This document shows, in pieces, positions 21,939 through 32,955 of a stretch of DNA of 64,000 bases. The notes below the pieces were generated by a model. The model was given only the letters and a program-made list of their open reading frames with translations. It made no database searches and was not told the origin of the DNA. Every line of letters begins with the position of its first letter. Position 1 is the first letter of the stretch. A program made the translations under genes and the position numbers. Origin of the DNA: Porites lobata (lineage: Eukaryota; Cnidaria; Anthozoa; Scleractinia; Poritidae); contig CALNXK010000006.1 of NCBI GenBank assembly GCA_942486035.1, positions 4,294,001 to 4,358,000 of the forward strand, in the 5' to 3' direction.

Positions 21939-22377
21939 TACCGTTTTTTCTTCGAATAATAGCCGGGGGCAATTACTTCTTTTTTCGCATAAAAAGGGGG
22001 CGAGATTATTCGTCGGGGGAAGGCGATTATTCGAGGGAGGCGATTATTTCAAATGTTGCTCACGGGAAGTCGTGCCCTAAATATTTTGTTTTATTTTCCC
22101 TTTAAATAAAAAAATAATCACGTCAAATAAACTGAGCATGGGCTTTTTTAATATTCCGAATTAATTTCCTTGATTAATTTTCAGAGCTGGAATCGTCACT
22201 AATCAGTTTTGCTGAATCTCATTGCACTTCAGCCTGACAAGGAGGGGATAAAAGGAAGAGAAGATGGCAAGAGGGGCTGGAGAGGGGCGATTATTTTAAG
22301 TATTTCCGTCAAAGGGGGGTGATTGTTCGAGGGAGGCGATTAATTGAGCGACGGCTATTATTCGAGGAAATACGGTA
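21939..22377. mobile_element. MITE with TACCG..CGGTA ends
   Basis: The left end TACCGTTTTTTCTTCGAATA and right end ATTCGAGGAAATACGGTA are inverted. The interior is built of repeated GGCGATTATTCGAGGGA-like units on both halves. Non-coding. Confidence 0.7.
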
Positions 22378-22976
22378 GCTGTATAACTAAAGCACTCAAT
22401 GACTAGCTAAGAATTTCCCGATCAGGAGCGAGCGGATCCACACCGGCTTCTACCGTTTTATGAAAATCGGTCAGATTTTTCATAAACAAACATTCTTTTA
22501 ATAAAAAAAAAAACTTTCCAAGTTGAAATCTGGACAATATCCCGTCTGAATGACTCAGAAACCAAGGAAAGAGGACTTCAGAAGGTTAAAATCCCCCCAA
22601 AATTCCCATTTCCATTTGGTGCACGTTCTGGATCCACCTGGAAGCTAGGAAATCGGTCAGTATTTATAGACCCGAGCTTGCACGTGTACAGTTTATCCGA
22701 ATCAGTGATGTGAATTAAAATATTATCTGACAATTTTAATAAAATATTTTAATAATCCATGCTTTAAAAACAAGCCGATTAGAGGTAAAGGATATTTTTT
22801 AGTTTTGGAAATACGTCAGAACATCAAAACACGTCAAGCAACTTCAGTTAGTCTGGGTCAATAGTGTAGAAAGAAAAGGCTTTCATTATTCTTGGTTTCG
22901 CGTAGCCGCCTCCTCGATTATCGATAACCACACCTACTGTATTTCAAAACTTTCATGTTTCTTCTCGACCTTTTCC

Positions 22977-25022
22977 ACGGATATAAAGACCTCGCTAGAC
23001 AATCTTCATGATGAAGTATCCTGTTCTGTGTGTATGTGTACATTCACAGATCCAAAGCAGTTGCCTTGTTTGCACAGTTTCTGTCTTCACTGCCTGAACG
23101 GAATTCAACGAACGAGCGGCGTCCATGGCAAAATTACATGCCCCGAGTGCAGAAGACAGTTTCAAATCCCTGGAAGTGGAAATCCCAGCGAACTTCCCAC
23201 CAATTTTCGTATCAACAGTTTGCTAGATGTCTTGGCAATAAAAGAATGCAGCACAGCTAACGTGAAATGCGGAAATTGCAACAAACGGAGCACCCAGACC
23301 TTATATTGCTTCCAGTGTTGTTCTTTCTGGTGCGAGGAATGTATTTTAGCACATAACATAATACGCACCAATAAAGAACACAGAACGCTGGCACTGAAGG
23401 ATTTTCAAGATCAAGACATCGAGGCCGTGTTAAAGAGACCGGCATTTTGTCAGAAGAAACGACATGAAAACAAAGAGTTGGAGTTCTTTTGCAAGGACTG
23501 TAAAGTCGCTATTTGCAACACTTGTGTTGTTACACTCCATGAAGGTCATGGTAAGATGCTTTTGGAAGAAGCTACAGACGCGCGCAAGACTCAGATCAAC
23601 TCCATGACTCACTCTTTAATAGAAAAAGCTCAAGAAAAACGGAAAGAACTCGAGCAATTGAACCAAAAGAGCACGGACATTAAACTACAAGTTGCCGACT
23701 TTAAAAGACAAGTGCAGACGAATGTGGATCAAGTTATTGCAATCATCGAAGCGAGGAAACAGGATGTTTTTGATGCAGTCGATAATCAGGCGAAAAAATC
23801 ACTGGAATCTCTCTCAGAGAAAAAAGGACAAGTTGAAAATCAAGTGATATTAATTGAATCGGCAATTGAACAAACTAAAGCTTTTGTCAAACGAAGCTTT
23901 ACTACTGAAATCCTTGGATTCAGTGAAACATTTGATGCAATACTAAAGGAACAGGGCACCCAAGGAAACCGTGACACTGAATGTATCCCTCGGTTTAGTT
24001 TTACTAAAAGTGACAAACTGATTAACGTGTTGAACAATGAAGGGATAGGTAATGTAAAAATTGTTTTCAGCGAAACTAAAGCGCAACTATCAGGAGCTAA
24101 AGGTAAAGAAAGTAGTAAAGTAATTGCTGGGATTAAAGGGGCAAATGTTCGTGACAGTCCTCTTGAGACTCAGGTACAAACCAGGCGCTTCAGATCTGTG
24201 CTGTCATTTGGACAAAAAGGTGAGTCTGTTGGAATGCTTGATGGGCCCTGTGGGGTGGCAGTGAATGATCGTGATGAAATTGCTGTGACTGAATTCTGTA
24301 ACCACAGGGTTTCAGTGTTTAGTAGTGCCGGTACGCACTTAAGATCGTTTGGTAGAATCGGTAACAATAATGGTGAGTTCAGGTACCCTACAGGGATCGC
24401 TTTTGATAGTCATGGCAATATTGTAGTGGCAGACCGTTATAACCACAGGGTGCAAGTCTTTGATAGGAATGGTAACTTTCTTAGTAAGTTTGGTGAACAA
24501 GGAAGTCGTGATTATCAGCTTAAATTCCCCCAAGGTTTATCAATAGACGGTAACGGTGACATTATTATTCCTGATACCAATAACCCATTAATCAAGATAT
24601 TCTCCTCTAGTCGCAAATATATGCGTAAGTTTGGTGGAGCAGGTTCATTGGTCGGTCCCTATCACTGTATCCAACACGGTCAATATTTTATAGTCTCAGA
24701 TTACGGTGATCATTCCATTAAGATGTTTGATCTTGAGGGAAAATTTATTTCTAAATTTGGAAAACAGGGGAACAAGGATGGAGAGTTCAATGAGCCCCGT
24801 TGCATGTTAGTTAACAAAGAAGGATTGCTAATGGTCTGTGATTCATTCAATCACAGAGTTCAAGTATTTGAACTGAGTGGAAAGTTTGTTACAAAATTTT
24901 GAAGTGAAAGTAGCGGGAGAGGAGAGTTGAAGAATCCATTTTCTACAGCAATTCTTAGTGATGGAAGAATAGTTGTGTGTGATTTTAATAACGATAGAAT
25001 CCAGGTATTTGAGCATACATGA
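22977..25022 (+). pseudogene. TRIM-NHL copy T3, start codon lost and premature stop
   Basis: At the position of the family start codon the sequence reads ACG (22977-22979), then GATATAAAGACC as in the paralogues. The frame is otherwise open. The first in-frame ATG is at 23034, after the first two RING cysteines, so a protein from it would have a broken RING unless the ACG initiates. B-boxes, coiled coil and propeller are intact up to a TGA at 24900-24902, one substitution away from the GGA in T4. Forty further codons stay in frame to the normal stop at 25020-25022, encoding most of blade 6. Losing blade 6 should prevent closure of the six-bladed propeller. It is either a very young pseudogene or a variant allele. 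Confidence 0.85.
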
Positions 25023-25032
25023 AATAATCCAT

Positions 25033-25125
25033 AACCTGCGAATAAGACCGTCTTTTCTCGCTCCTCGTCGTTAGGGACCTTTCGCGGAAAACGTCTTTGC
25101 CGCGAAACTTCCTAATAGTAGCGGT
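25033..25125. mobile_element. Truncated foldback MITE after T3
   Basis: Same left part as 3818-3943 (CCTGCGAATAAGACCGTC). The right arm is missing: homology ends at GGTGAGCG, and unrelated sequence follows. Confidence 0.6.
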
Positions 25126-25417
25126 GAGCGCACACATGTCCAATACTCTCGACCAGATTCCAGTGGACAAAACAAGAACGTCCACATTTATATAGTAATA
25201 CCTCGTTCTTTGAACCATGAATCGGAACAAGAGCCTAAAAATGGGTGTATACGAGTATATTCCTACCTCTATGAGCTATGAAGGGAACAACAGAGGTAAG
25301 AGAGAAGCCCCTGCTCGCACGGGACGAGAACACGCTACACGCGAAACAAAGACCACCAAAGTTATTAAACTCGATCATGTAGCTGCATATTCGATCCTGA
25401 AACATCATAATCTTAAT

Positions 25418-25625
25418 CATCATTATGATTACTATTGGACTATTAGTAAAATCATCTTTGGAATCTTAACTATGGTTTACAGTGCTGTTAATCATAGCTA
25501 TGATTCCAAAAGGACCATTAAAATCATCTCTGGAACCATAACCATAATTAATAGTTCTGTTAATCATAGCTATGATTCCAATAGGACTAATAGAATCATC
25601 TCTGGAATCAGAACCGTGATTCAAT
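25418..25625. repeat. 72 bp tandem repeat, ~3 copies
   Basis: AATCATAGCTATGATTCC recurs at 25490 and 25562, with a diverged copy at 25418. Each is followed by AGGACTA..AATCATCTCTGGAA. Because 72 is a multiple of three, an apparent 136 codon frame runs through it, but I regard that as a by-product. Confidence 0.8.
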
Positions 25626-25626
25626 G

Positions 25627-25862
25627 ATCACTTCACAGGTGGCCCTTGCAGGCTCAGCACTTTAGCACCCACTAATAAAACACAATCCATTATGACAACA
25701 TGAATAATTATACACTGGTCTGAATGTGGGTCACTTCCAAAAGACCATGATTCTTCTGAATGATGTTCACTGCATATTATTCTAAGCATGTTGTCATAAC
25801 TGATTGTGTTTCTTAAGTGAACGCTTAAGTACTGAGCCTGCATGGGCCACCTGTGAAGTGAT
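25627..25862. mobile_element. Foldback MITE with ~85 bp terminal inverted repeats
   Basis: The left arm ATCACTTCACAGGTGGCCC..GCAGGCTCAG is complementary to the right arm CTGAGCCTGC..GGGCCACCTGTGAAGTGAT. Pairing continues through AAACACAATC and ATGACAACATG. Confidence 0.85.
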
Positions 25863-27364
25863 TTGTTAATTGTTAAGGTACCTCCAAATTCTTTTTGTAT
25901 TTAGATAACACTTAGGGGCCAACAATCAAGCCCTCCTTTTCAGTATACCAACAAACCTGACTTGAGTTAGCAAATACTCAACGACACTGGTTTGCATTTC
26001 TCACTTTTTCGTGGGAACAAATTCTCCTAGTCTATTATACTTAAGTATCGTTGTAGTCCAACTCATCTTTAAAATAATGGAATGTAAAATCGTGATCAGG
26101 TATACGTACAGTTCAATATTTTACAGTGCACTTGGCCTCCTACTGAATTTATGCTAAAATATTACAACATGTATCCATAGTCATATTTGAGATGCTTTTA
26201 GAACACCACTGTATCTAATGGTAACTATAATTTATGAGCTACACTTGAGTAGAATAATTATTAAAAGAAACATACTGGTAGGCGTAACATTGAAACTGAT
26301 ACCACATGGATACAAAATCTATGACGTTATTGAAACCTGAATAGAATCAGCTGAAGTTTTAAACCTGAGCAATTTTGAATTATTATTTGTTTTGTAAAAT
26401 ACTTGTGAAAAACATTAAGTGATAAAAAGCTATATAAAACATTACATAAATCAGTGCTGGTCACTTTACACATCAACCAGCCGTAGACAGAAATTGAAGC
26501 TGGATGATTCCAGATCTCTTCCATAAGGGCCAAATCCAGAAAAATGAAAGAAAATATGCTTTTTATTATATTTTTATAAATGCCAATGAAATAACAGGTG
26601 AGCTTGTGTTCGAAAACATGATATCTTCACATGTCAAAATAACATGTTATCTTTGCACGTAAAGATCACCATTGCTATGGTACATAACAAATCACACCTT
26701 TTACAGCAAAAAACATTATTTATTTAATAAATGAAATGGCTAAGTATTTCTTATGGTATAAAATAAATGGAACATATTGCATGTGGCCGCTTGGAGATAT
26801 GAAATTTCTCTTCTCATGTTGAAACAATATTTCACTGCTTCCAGCAAGGCTTACCCTTCCTTCTCTGTTGGATTGGTATAAATCATACCTTTGTTGAGAA
26901 AAGCTACAATCATGGACATAATTCTTATAATAAGTTGGAGTTAATTTGTGTTCTTCATGTAAAATCATGCATGCCCAACCCTATTCTGCACCCTACAGAA
27001 CATTTGTTGGATACATGCATGCAGTTTCAATATGTAAGAGTGTGGGAAAACAGTGATAGATTTAGTACAAGGTATTTTTCAAAAGGGTAGCTCCTTTCTA
27101 TGAGCCAGGGCAAAAAGAAATTACAAATAAATTACAAATACTGAATCATTGTTCCAAAGACTTTCAATGCAGGATTGTAGCTAATTTAGGCTGAATATTA
27201 GACAGTGGTACTACATCTTAAGGAGGAACAGTAAATTCCTTTTAGCTTGTGTTTTGCTTTCCCCCAGTGTGAATGAAGAGGTGTTCCCATAGCAATTTAC
27301 CCATCATAACCTTAAAATTTATAGTATTCGCTGGAGCACTATCACATGGCTTGGCTTGATTTCC
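25863..27364. other. Spacer with one probable repeat
   Basis: At about 26555-26715, CATGATATCTTCACATGT and CATGTTATCTTTGCACGT follow each other about 24 bases apart, bordered by CCAATGAAATAACAGGTGAG and CATAACAAATCACACCTTTT. I associate this with a common coral repeat, from memory. Nothing else is recognised. Confidence 0.4.
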
Positions 27365-27447
27365 ACCAGGGGGGGGGCACTGGCATATATGGCTATATAG
27401 GTATGTGCCGCTGTGAAGGGTATGGTTTTCAAGCAGTTTACTCTAGG

Positions 27448-27486
<39 letters not shown>

Positions 27487-27690
27487 GTATTATTTTTCAG
27501 GAAACTAATCAGTTGGTTGAAGATGTTATCTAGACTAGGGAAACAGCTACTCTAGGATAGGGGGGATTTGGGAGTTTACTCTAGTATAGGGTAGCAAAAT
27601 TCAGCTGAACTAGCCCTGGTATAGGTTAAGGGTTCCAGGGTCCCAGCGGCACATCCCCACCCAGAAATTCCTAAAGTACCCCCCCTCCGG
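27365..27690. mobile_element. G/C-ended MITE with internal CTCTAGGATAGGG repeats
   Basis: The ends ACCAGGGGGGGGGC and ACCCCCCCTCCGG are inverted. Inside, ACTCTAGGATAGGGTA-like units occur at about 27440, 27475, 27550 and 27575. Non-coding. Confidence 0.6.
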
Positions 27691-28760
27691 AGATTTCCAT
27701 GCTCTAAATGTTGTCACACACTTACATTGGGGAAACAGAGGGCCAGTTATTTAAATGTAGTTTAGCCAGTGTTTAAGAAAACCACGTTCTAAGCCATTTT
27801 CAATTTGCTCAACCGTTTTATCTAAACCATTTATTGTGATAGTTTTATGAAAGCATTATAGAGTAGACTAGAAAAGCATTTATCTTCTTAAAATAAGCCA
27901 CTACAGGAAGAGATCTGGAGGTCCAAAGATTTGTTAAACCGCGGCTTAGGTTAGACTTCGTTTAAATAACCGACCCATAGTGTCTGTGGTAACAACCACA
28001 AGCTAGTAAAGGTCTTTACTATATTACTTCTCTTCTCATAACTGTCCTTAACAAAAACAATTTCTTTGCCATTGCATCATGCACTGTATATATTTTATTA
28101 GCTTTATAGCCACTGCACTGCTTTCATCCCATTCTCCCCTGAATTGTGCAATTTCCCATGTGGATCAATGCCCTTGTCAAAGACAACTTTGTCATCTAAC
28201 TTGTGCAAAGGGAAGAGTGAGCACAAGTATTTAGTACGGGGGGCCAGAGGAAAATAAAAAAAAAACATGTACCATTGATTTGAAAATTGCAATAATAAAT
28301 ATGTTCCAGTTAACCAATCACTTCCTTCTATCCTACTATTCAAAAAGCTATATTTCCCCACCCAAATGAAGCCAGTAACAGTGCTCATTGAAAGAAAAAA
28401 AGGGTAGCAATAAAAGTGAAAAAAGGAGGGAGGAGGGAAAGCGAAATTTGTGACTGCAGCCGTCGTCACTTTAAAATGAAGAAACTATCTCACGCTTTGT
28501 ATGCATGCCCCAACTTTTGAAAATAATATTTTAAATTTGCATCTGTAACTGAACACTGCGAAGTACACAGCCTTTAAACAGTCTTTTCGTAAGTTTTAGC
28601 TCTTAATATTATAAGCCAGACAGTGGCTACAAAACGAAGCCACTAGCTCCAAAACAAGTTTTTCAGCAAAATTCCCAGGAGGGGAATGGGATAAAAAACA
28701 AAACAAAAACAACAACGAGCTGAACTAAAAGGATAATTGTTACAAAGGGGACTTAGGAAT
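27691..28760. other. Spacer, no gene recognised
   Basis: AT-rich sequence with short frames only; a 121 codon - strand frame at 28104-28469 has no recognisable domain. Confidence 0.35.
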
Positions 28761-28769
28761 GAAAAGAGG

Positions 28770-29143
28770 TTTATCAGACTGCTTTGAAGGGGCTGGTCTC
28801 ACTTGTCCGTTTTCATCAGCCAGCTCTAGGAACTCCTGCACCTGGAGCTAACTGATGCCTGGCCTTTCCAAAGCTTCCAGCAAGGCCCGTCCCTTTGCCC
28901 TTCTTTCACCTGTCACCATCTGTGCCTTCTTCAGGAATAGCCACCTTCTGCAAATAAGACCTGACTTGTTATCTTCATTGTCAGAATTGAGAGGTGGGAT
29001 AACAGCTTTCCTTTAGTTAAGGTACAAGGGAGATTTCTGATCTTTTTTTGAGATATCCTCCTTGTTCCTAATGTCAGTGGGGGAACAAGCCCTGATAGGT
29101 TTCTTCACTTCCTCATCTCTCTTTACCTATGAAAGATTGCAAG
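28770..29143 (-). pseudogene. Degenerate coding relic, family not recognised
   Basis: Read on the - strand from 29143, one frame gives coding-like sequence: VKRDEEVKKPIRACSPTDIR, then KKDQKSPLYLN, a stop, then LICRRWLFLKKAQMVTGERR, AKGRALLEALERPGIS, a stop, and LQVQEFLELADENGQVRPAP. Both stops are single base changes away from sense codons. It is preceded by a pyrimidine-rich stretch ending in TTTCATAG, which looks like a splice acceptor. It may be an exon relic of a host gene or of a DNA transposon; I cannot tell which. Confidence 0.45.
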
Positions 29144-29163
29144 AAAAAGGTATGATGGAGAAA

Positions 29164-30092
29164 ACAAAATTAAATAAGGTGGCTTGACTGGATTTTTTAG
29201 GGGGGATACCTTCCAAGTTTAAGCATTAACTACATCAGCGTGAGTAAAGATATGGGAAAAAGGCTACCACAACATTACTGTATTATACAGGGCTTCTGAT
29301 TTTTCGCGCGGCCGCGGAGCCGCGAAATTCAGGTAAATCCGCGAAATCCTGCGAAATTTGGTAAAAATCTTATCAAATAGATGCCTGTACAACATATCTG
29401 AAACTCATTTCAGCTGTTAAGACTATTCACTTGCTGTAAACTTGCAAATTTATCTTGAAACTTCGTCACTGAAACGTGCAAACAACGTCCCGAAACTACC
29501 AGGAGTCGATTATGTTGCGAAAAACTGGGCACTAGCCATGATGTTAAAGGCTTTGCCATTGGTTCATTTCGTGAGCGTATTGTTGTTGAAAGAGAAAATG
29601 ATGATCTGATCAGCGCAAAACCGATCGATCTCCAGCGAAATTTGCCTTGAAAATAACCACAAAATCGGCCGTTTTTTACCGATTGCTTCTTGGCGAAGTT
29701 TACCCTGAAATTTCCCGCGAAATTCCCGCGAAATTGGCCGATTTTTCCGCGAATTTGTCCCTAAAAATCCCGCGGAATTTGACTTTTTTCTCCACGACCT
29801 ATCAGAAGCCCTGATTATATAAACATGAAAATTTCTTATTATCTAGGTTTTATTGCAAATGCAGTCACCATGGCAACCTAATGAAACCAATATGTTTTTT
29901 ATTTATTTTTGTGTTTCTCTGTACCAGGAGTGTTTTTTAGAAATGGCTTAAGGGAGTATGTACCTGCCATAATTGCTTCAATTATTGCAAAGTTTGAACA
30001 AATTCTGTGAGAGCATTTTGGAAATATTTTGAAACAAGTTTTTAGAATCATAAAAACAGTGAAATAGCATGTCATATATCCACACAATTAGC
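29164..30092. repeat. Left arm of a large inverted repeat
   Basis: The reverse complement matches 31371-31957 collinearly, from AAATTA..AAGGTGGCTTGACTGG at the outer edge to CACACAATTAGCTAA at the inner edge. The arm is about 400 bases once the MITE at 29288-29813 is removed. Together with the right arm it bounds a ~2.8 kb structure that could be a long-TIR transposon. Confidence 0.85.
29288..29813. mobile_element. 526 bp MITE with CAGGGCTTCTGA ends
   Basis: The termini CAGGGCTTCTGAT and ATCAGAAGCCCTG are perfect inverted repeats, flanked by direct ATTATA on each side. The right arm of the surrounding inverted repeat holds the matching empty site (TTATATAATACAG at about 31634), which proves insertion. 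The interior is rich in the iterated motif CGCGAAATT. Confidence 0.9.
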
Positions 30093-30264
30093 TAATAGGT
30101 TCAGAAAATGTTACGCTTTCGAAGCATGGTTTCATCTCATAATGATTTGATTCCATTGAAAACTGTGTACAAAAAAAAAAGGGCAATTGCTCTGGGCGAT
30201 CGCGAGTGAGAAGAATTTTATTAACCTGGATTCAGCTGCTTTTGTTACAGTTTTTGCACATAAT

Positions 30265-30437
30265 TTGGTCCAGGGGGAGGGTGCAGGGGGTGCGCACCCC
30301 CCCCACCTGAGATGACCTGCGGTTTTCTCATACAACTGGTATTCTGCACAAAAAAAAACTATGTGGTTTATTGGTGTTGAAGTAGAGCAAGAGGCGAGTG
30401 CACCCCCTCCTAAAAAATATCCTGGATCCGCCCCCGT
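30265..30437. mobile_element. hAT-like MITE, diverged copy
   Basis: Nearly the same interior as 45320-45489 (CAACTGGTATTCTGCA, TGGTTTATTGGTGTTGAAGT, AGTGCACCCCCTCCTAAAAA) and the same right end CTGGATCCGCCCC. The left terminus is eroded. Confidence 0.7.
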
Positions 30438-31044
30438 GCCTACAATAAATTAATAAACCCTGTTAATAAACCCTGCAAGTTTCAAGAACATTGAAAACAG
30501 TGAAGGCTTTTAAAAAGGGCCTCCAATATAACCAGGGTTGTCAGAAAGTTTTGAAGTAGACGACTGAGTTGTCAAAGTAAGCAGCCAGTCCAGGGATATT
30601 TTATTTAAAAAACGTCATCTGCAAAGAAATGCCAATCAGACTAGCCGGCCGATACTAACCAAGTAGGCGGCACTTTTCACCGGCAGCCGGCTACTTTTGA
30701 CAACCATGTATAACCAAATTTTCCCTTAGTGAGTGTCCTCATTATTCAGTGGCGTTGTTTTCAAGTTTCATATATATCCACATGTACAATTAGCAAAAGA
30801 AATAAATTTACATTTAAAAGAACTCTAAATTACTTTCCAAAGAAATATCCGGAAAATGCTAATAATTGCCTTGTGTCATGGATAGCAGTGAGAATCGAAA
30901 CGGTGAACATCACGGTTCATCATGTAGGATGTAATACAACTAACTACATGTACAAGAGAACTACTGGAGAACTGACAATTTTTTTTAACTGTGACAATAG
31001 ACGGATCGAAATGCAACAATTACTGATTACGAGTCTTCATAGCG

Positions 31045-31276
31045 AATAACATCACGGCTTAACTGACAGACGACCAATAACATTGCAACGTAATTTACCA
31101 ATCAGATCAATAACCAGAGTATAATACCATCAACTGACGTGATACACCTCACTTTGACTCTGAAGATGACTACCGCACAGGTTGTCGAAACGTCAGTCAC
31201 TGACTGTCATCAACAACAGTCCTATTCAGGACTATGATCACCCGGACGATCAAACTCAACCTACTTTTGAAATGAC
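31045..31276 (+). repeat. ~230 bp repeat with hammerhead-like core, copy 1
   Basis: Shared with 53056-53284, from CGGCTTAACTGACAGAC through ACCAATCAGA, CTTTGACTCTGAAGATGACT and GTCCTATTCAGGACTA to CAACCTACTTTTGAAAT. It may be the end of a Penelope-like element or a small retrozyme-like element; neither has been shown. Confidence 0.75.
31155..31199 (+). ncRNA. Candidate hammerhead ribozyme (type I-like)
   Basis: Core boxes are present in order: CTGAAGA (fits CUGANGA) at 31160-31166 and GAAA at 31187-31190. Between them is a stem II hairpin pairing GAC-ACC with GGT-GTC across one T.T mismatch, loop GCACA. TGACT directly before the first box pairs with AGTCA after CGTC, giving a 5 bp stem I with a TC cleavage site. 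Stem III would be minimal, as reported for hammerheads of Penelope-like elements. Activity is untested. Confidence 0.45.
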
Positions 31277-31370
31277 TCCTGGGTTCAAACCTTTCACAAA
31301 TAATTATCTTACTTGGGTTAAAACATCACAGCAACTTTTAGAAAGAGTTGCTGTGTTTTTCTTAAAAGAT

Positions 31371-31957
31371 TAGCTAGTTGTGTGGATAGCATGCTATTTC
31401 ATTGCTTTTATGATTCTTAAAACTTTGTTTGAAAATACACTGTATTTCCAAAATGCCTTAATTGAGGCAATTATGGCAGGTACATAATCTCTTAAGCGTT
31501 TTCTTAAAAACACTCCTGGTACAGAGAAACACAAAGATAAATAAAAAATTGTAATGGTGTCATTACATTGCCATGGTGACCGTGACTCCGATAATTGCAA
31601 TAAAACCCAGATTATAAGAAATTTTCATCTTTATATAATACAGTTGGGGTAACCTTTTTCCCCTGGATATCTTTACTCATGCTGACATAGTTAACCCTTT
31701 AAGTCCCAATAGTGACCACCAACAATTTTCTCCTAATGATATCCATACATTGTCATGAGATTAGGTTATGAGAATTGATAAAATGATCACCAAAGAGAAA
31801 ATACCTTGATCTTTTATCAAATTCTCTCAACTCATTCTTTAAGGAAATATATAGAGATCAGTTTGGACAATTAGTATGTGGATATTGGGACTTGAGGGGT
31901 TAATGCTCAAACTTGGGGGGTATCCCCCCTAAATCCAGTCAAGCCACCTTAATTTTG
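31371..31957. repeat. Right arm of the large inverted repeat
   Basis: Complement of 29164-30092. Carries its own insertion, a 205 bp TTAA-flanked MITE at 31695-31899, absent from the left arm. Confidence 0.85.
31695..31899. mobile_element. piggyBac-like MITE (TTAA target)
   Basis: Flanked on both sides by TTAA (31691-31694 and 31900-31903). The ends CCCTTTAAGTCCCAATA and TATTGGGACTTGAGGGG are inverted repeats. TTAA duplication and CCC termini are the hallmarks of piggyBac elements. Confidence 0.8.
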
Positions 31958-32902
31958 GCTCTGTTCAACAAACTCTTAAAATAAAATTTTTAACAATTCC
32001 AAAGTCAACAGTTACATGTATTACAGTACCTCACTGTAACTATTAATTTTTCTCTCTCTCTTTTTCTCTTGAGGGCATGACAAGTCATAAGAGGCCCAGT
32101 AGAGGTCAAATATCTGACATAAAGAGGACATAGCTTGATCATCTTGTTTTGGCTTGAATGTGTTTTCAAAAATAACATAGAAGAATTCCTCACATCAGAT
32201 GTTGCCAGAGCGTTTCTTTTTCTATCTGCTTTTACTCACTGCCATAAGAGTTTCTGAGTTGCAAAACACACCCTAATACGAGACTCAGTTTGATTGGAGG
32301 GGAAGGAGATATTCTGCAGATTAATTTTGTTGGAAAAAAGTTTTGCAAGAAAATCTCTCTCTGATCATGAGCAAAAAATATAGTATCAAGGTCATTTCAT
32401 GCCAACATAATTACTGAAATTTGTTTAACACCTTCTGGTAGTTTATTATTCAAAATCACGACAAACTTGCAGAAACTATATTCTATACCTGATGCTATAT
32501 GTGGTGTATGTGCTATAGTAGCTGAAATGCATTCTTGTCTTAAATCAGAGCTTTCTTTAGCCTAATTTTTCTGTGCTGGAGACTTTCATTCTATTCCTCT
32601 AAACTACAATGAACAAGTTATTACTAGTGTTATTGTAATAATGAACTTCTAAGAGTATCCTTTCACTAAAATCTGTTATATTTGATTGCTGCATTGTCAA
32701 ATAGAAGTCCATGACAGAAAATAGCATTGTGTACATATTTTATGTTGCAGATTGGGTTCTCCCCACTTTGTTCAGGTATAGCAGATAACAAAAAGTAAAT
32801 ACTTTATGGAAAATGTAATAAGTTTGAGGGCATTTAAAAAAGATCATTACTTTCGATTCAACATATTTTGCTTTTTTTTGATTGCTTGCCCATGGGAAAA
32901 TT
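31958..32902. other. Spacer, no gene recognised
   Basis: AT-rich sequence with a CT-rich run at about 32048-32072. No supported coding frame. Confidence 0.4.
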
Positions 32903-32955
32903 TAACCTGAGATCAGGTCCAATTTTAGCGGTTCTCAGAGCATGATCTCAGGTTA
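32903..32955. repeat. Short perfect hairpin
   Basis: TAACCTGAGATCA is complementary to TGATCTCAGGTTA, with a 27 base loop. Possibly a minimal MITE. Confidence 0.7.

Larger units (their letters stand above)
22543..25125. repeat. Segmental duplicon carrying TRIM-NHL copy T3
   Basis: Collinear with 1-3950. It lacks the 1.3 kb insertion of the partner and also the ATTGG part of the upstream block (junction near 22845). At its 3' end it is cut inside the foldback MITE at about 25125. Confidence 0.85.

Noticed and set aside
25217..25627. Open frame of 136 codons on the + strand
   Set aside because: Most of it is the 72 bp tandem repeat, whose length keeps any frame open; no domain and no conservation in the duplicons.
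28104..28469. 121 codon - strand frame
   Set aside because: Low-complexity aromatic-rich sequence without start context or recognisable domain; likely chance in AT-rich DNA.
31182..31373. Small frame containing NNSPIQDYDHPDDQTQPTFE, with a similar one at 53103-53285
   Set aside because: The similarity comes from the shared 230 bp repeat; the frames start and end differently, so it is treated as repeat sequence, not a gene.
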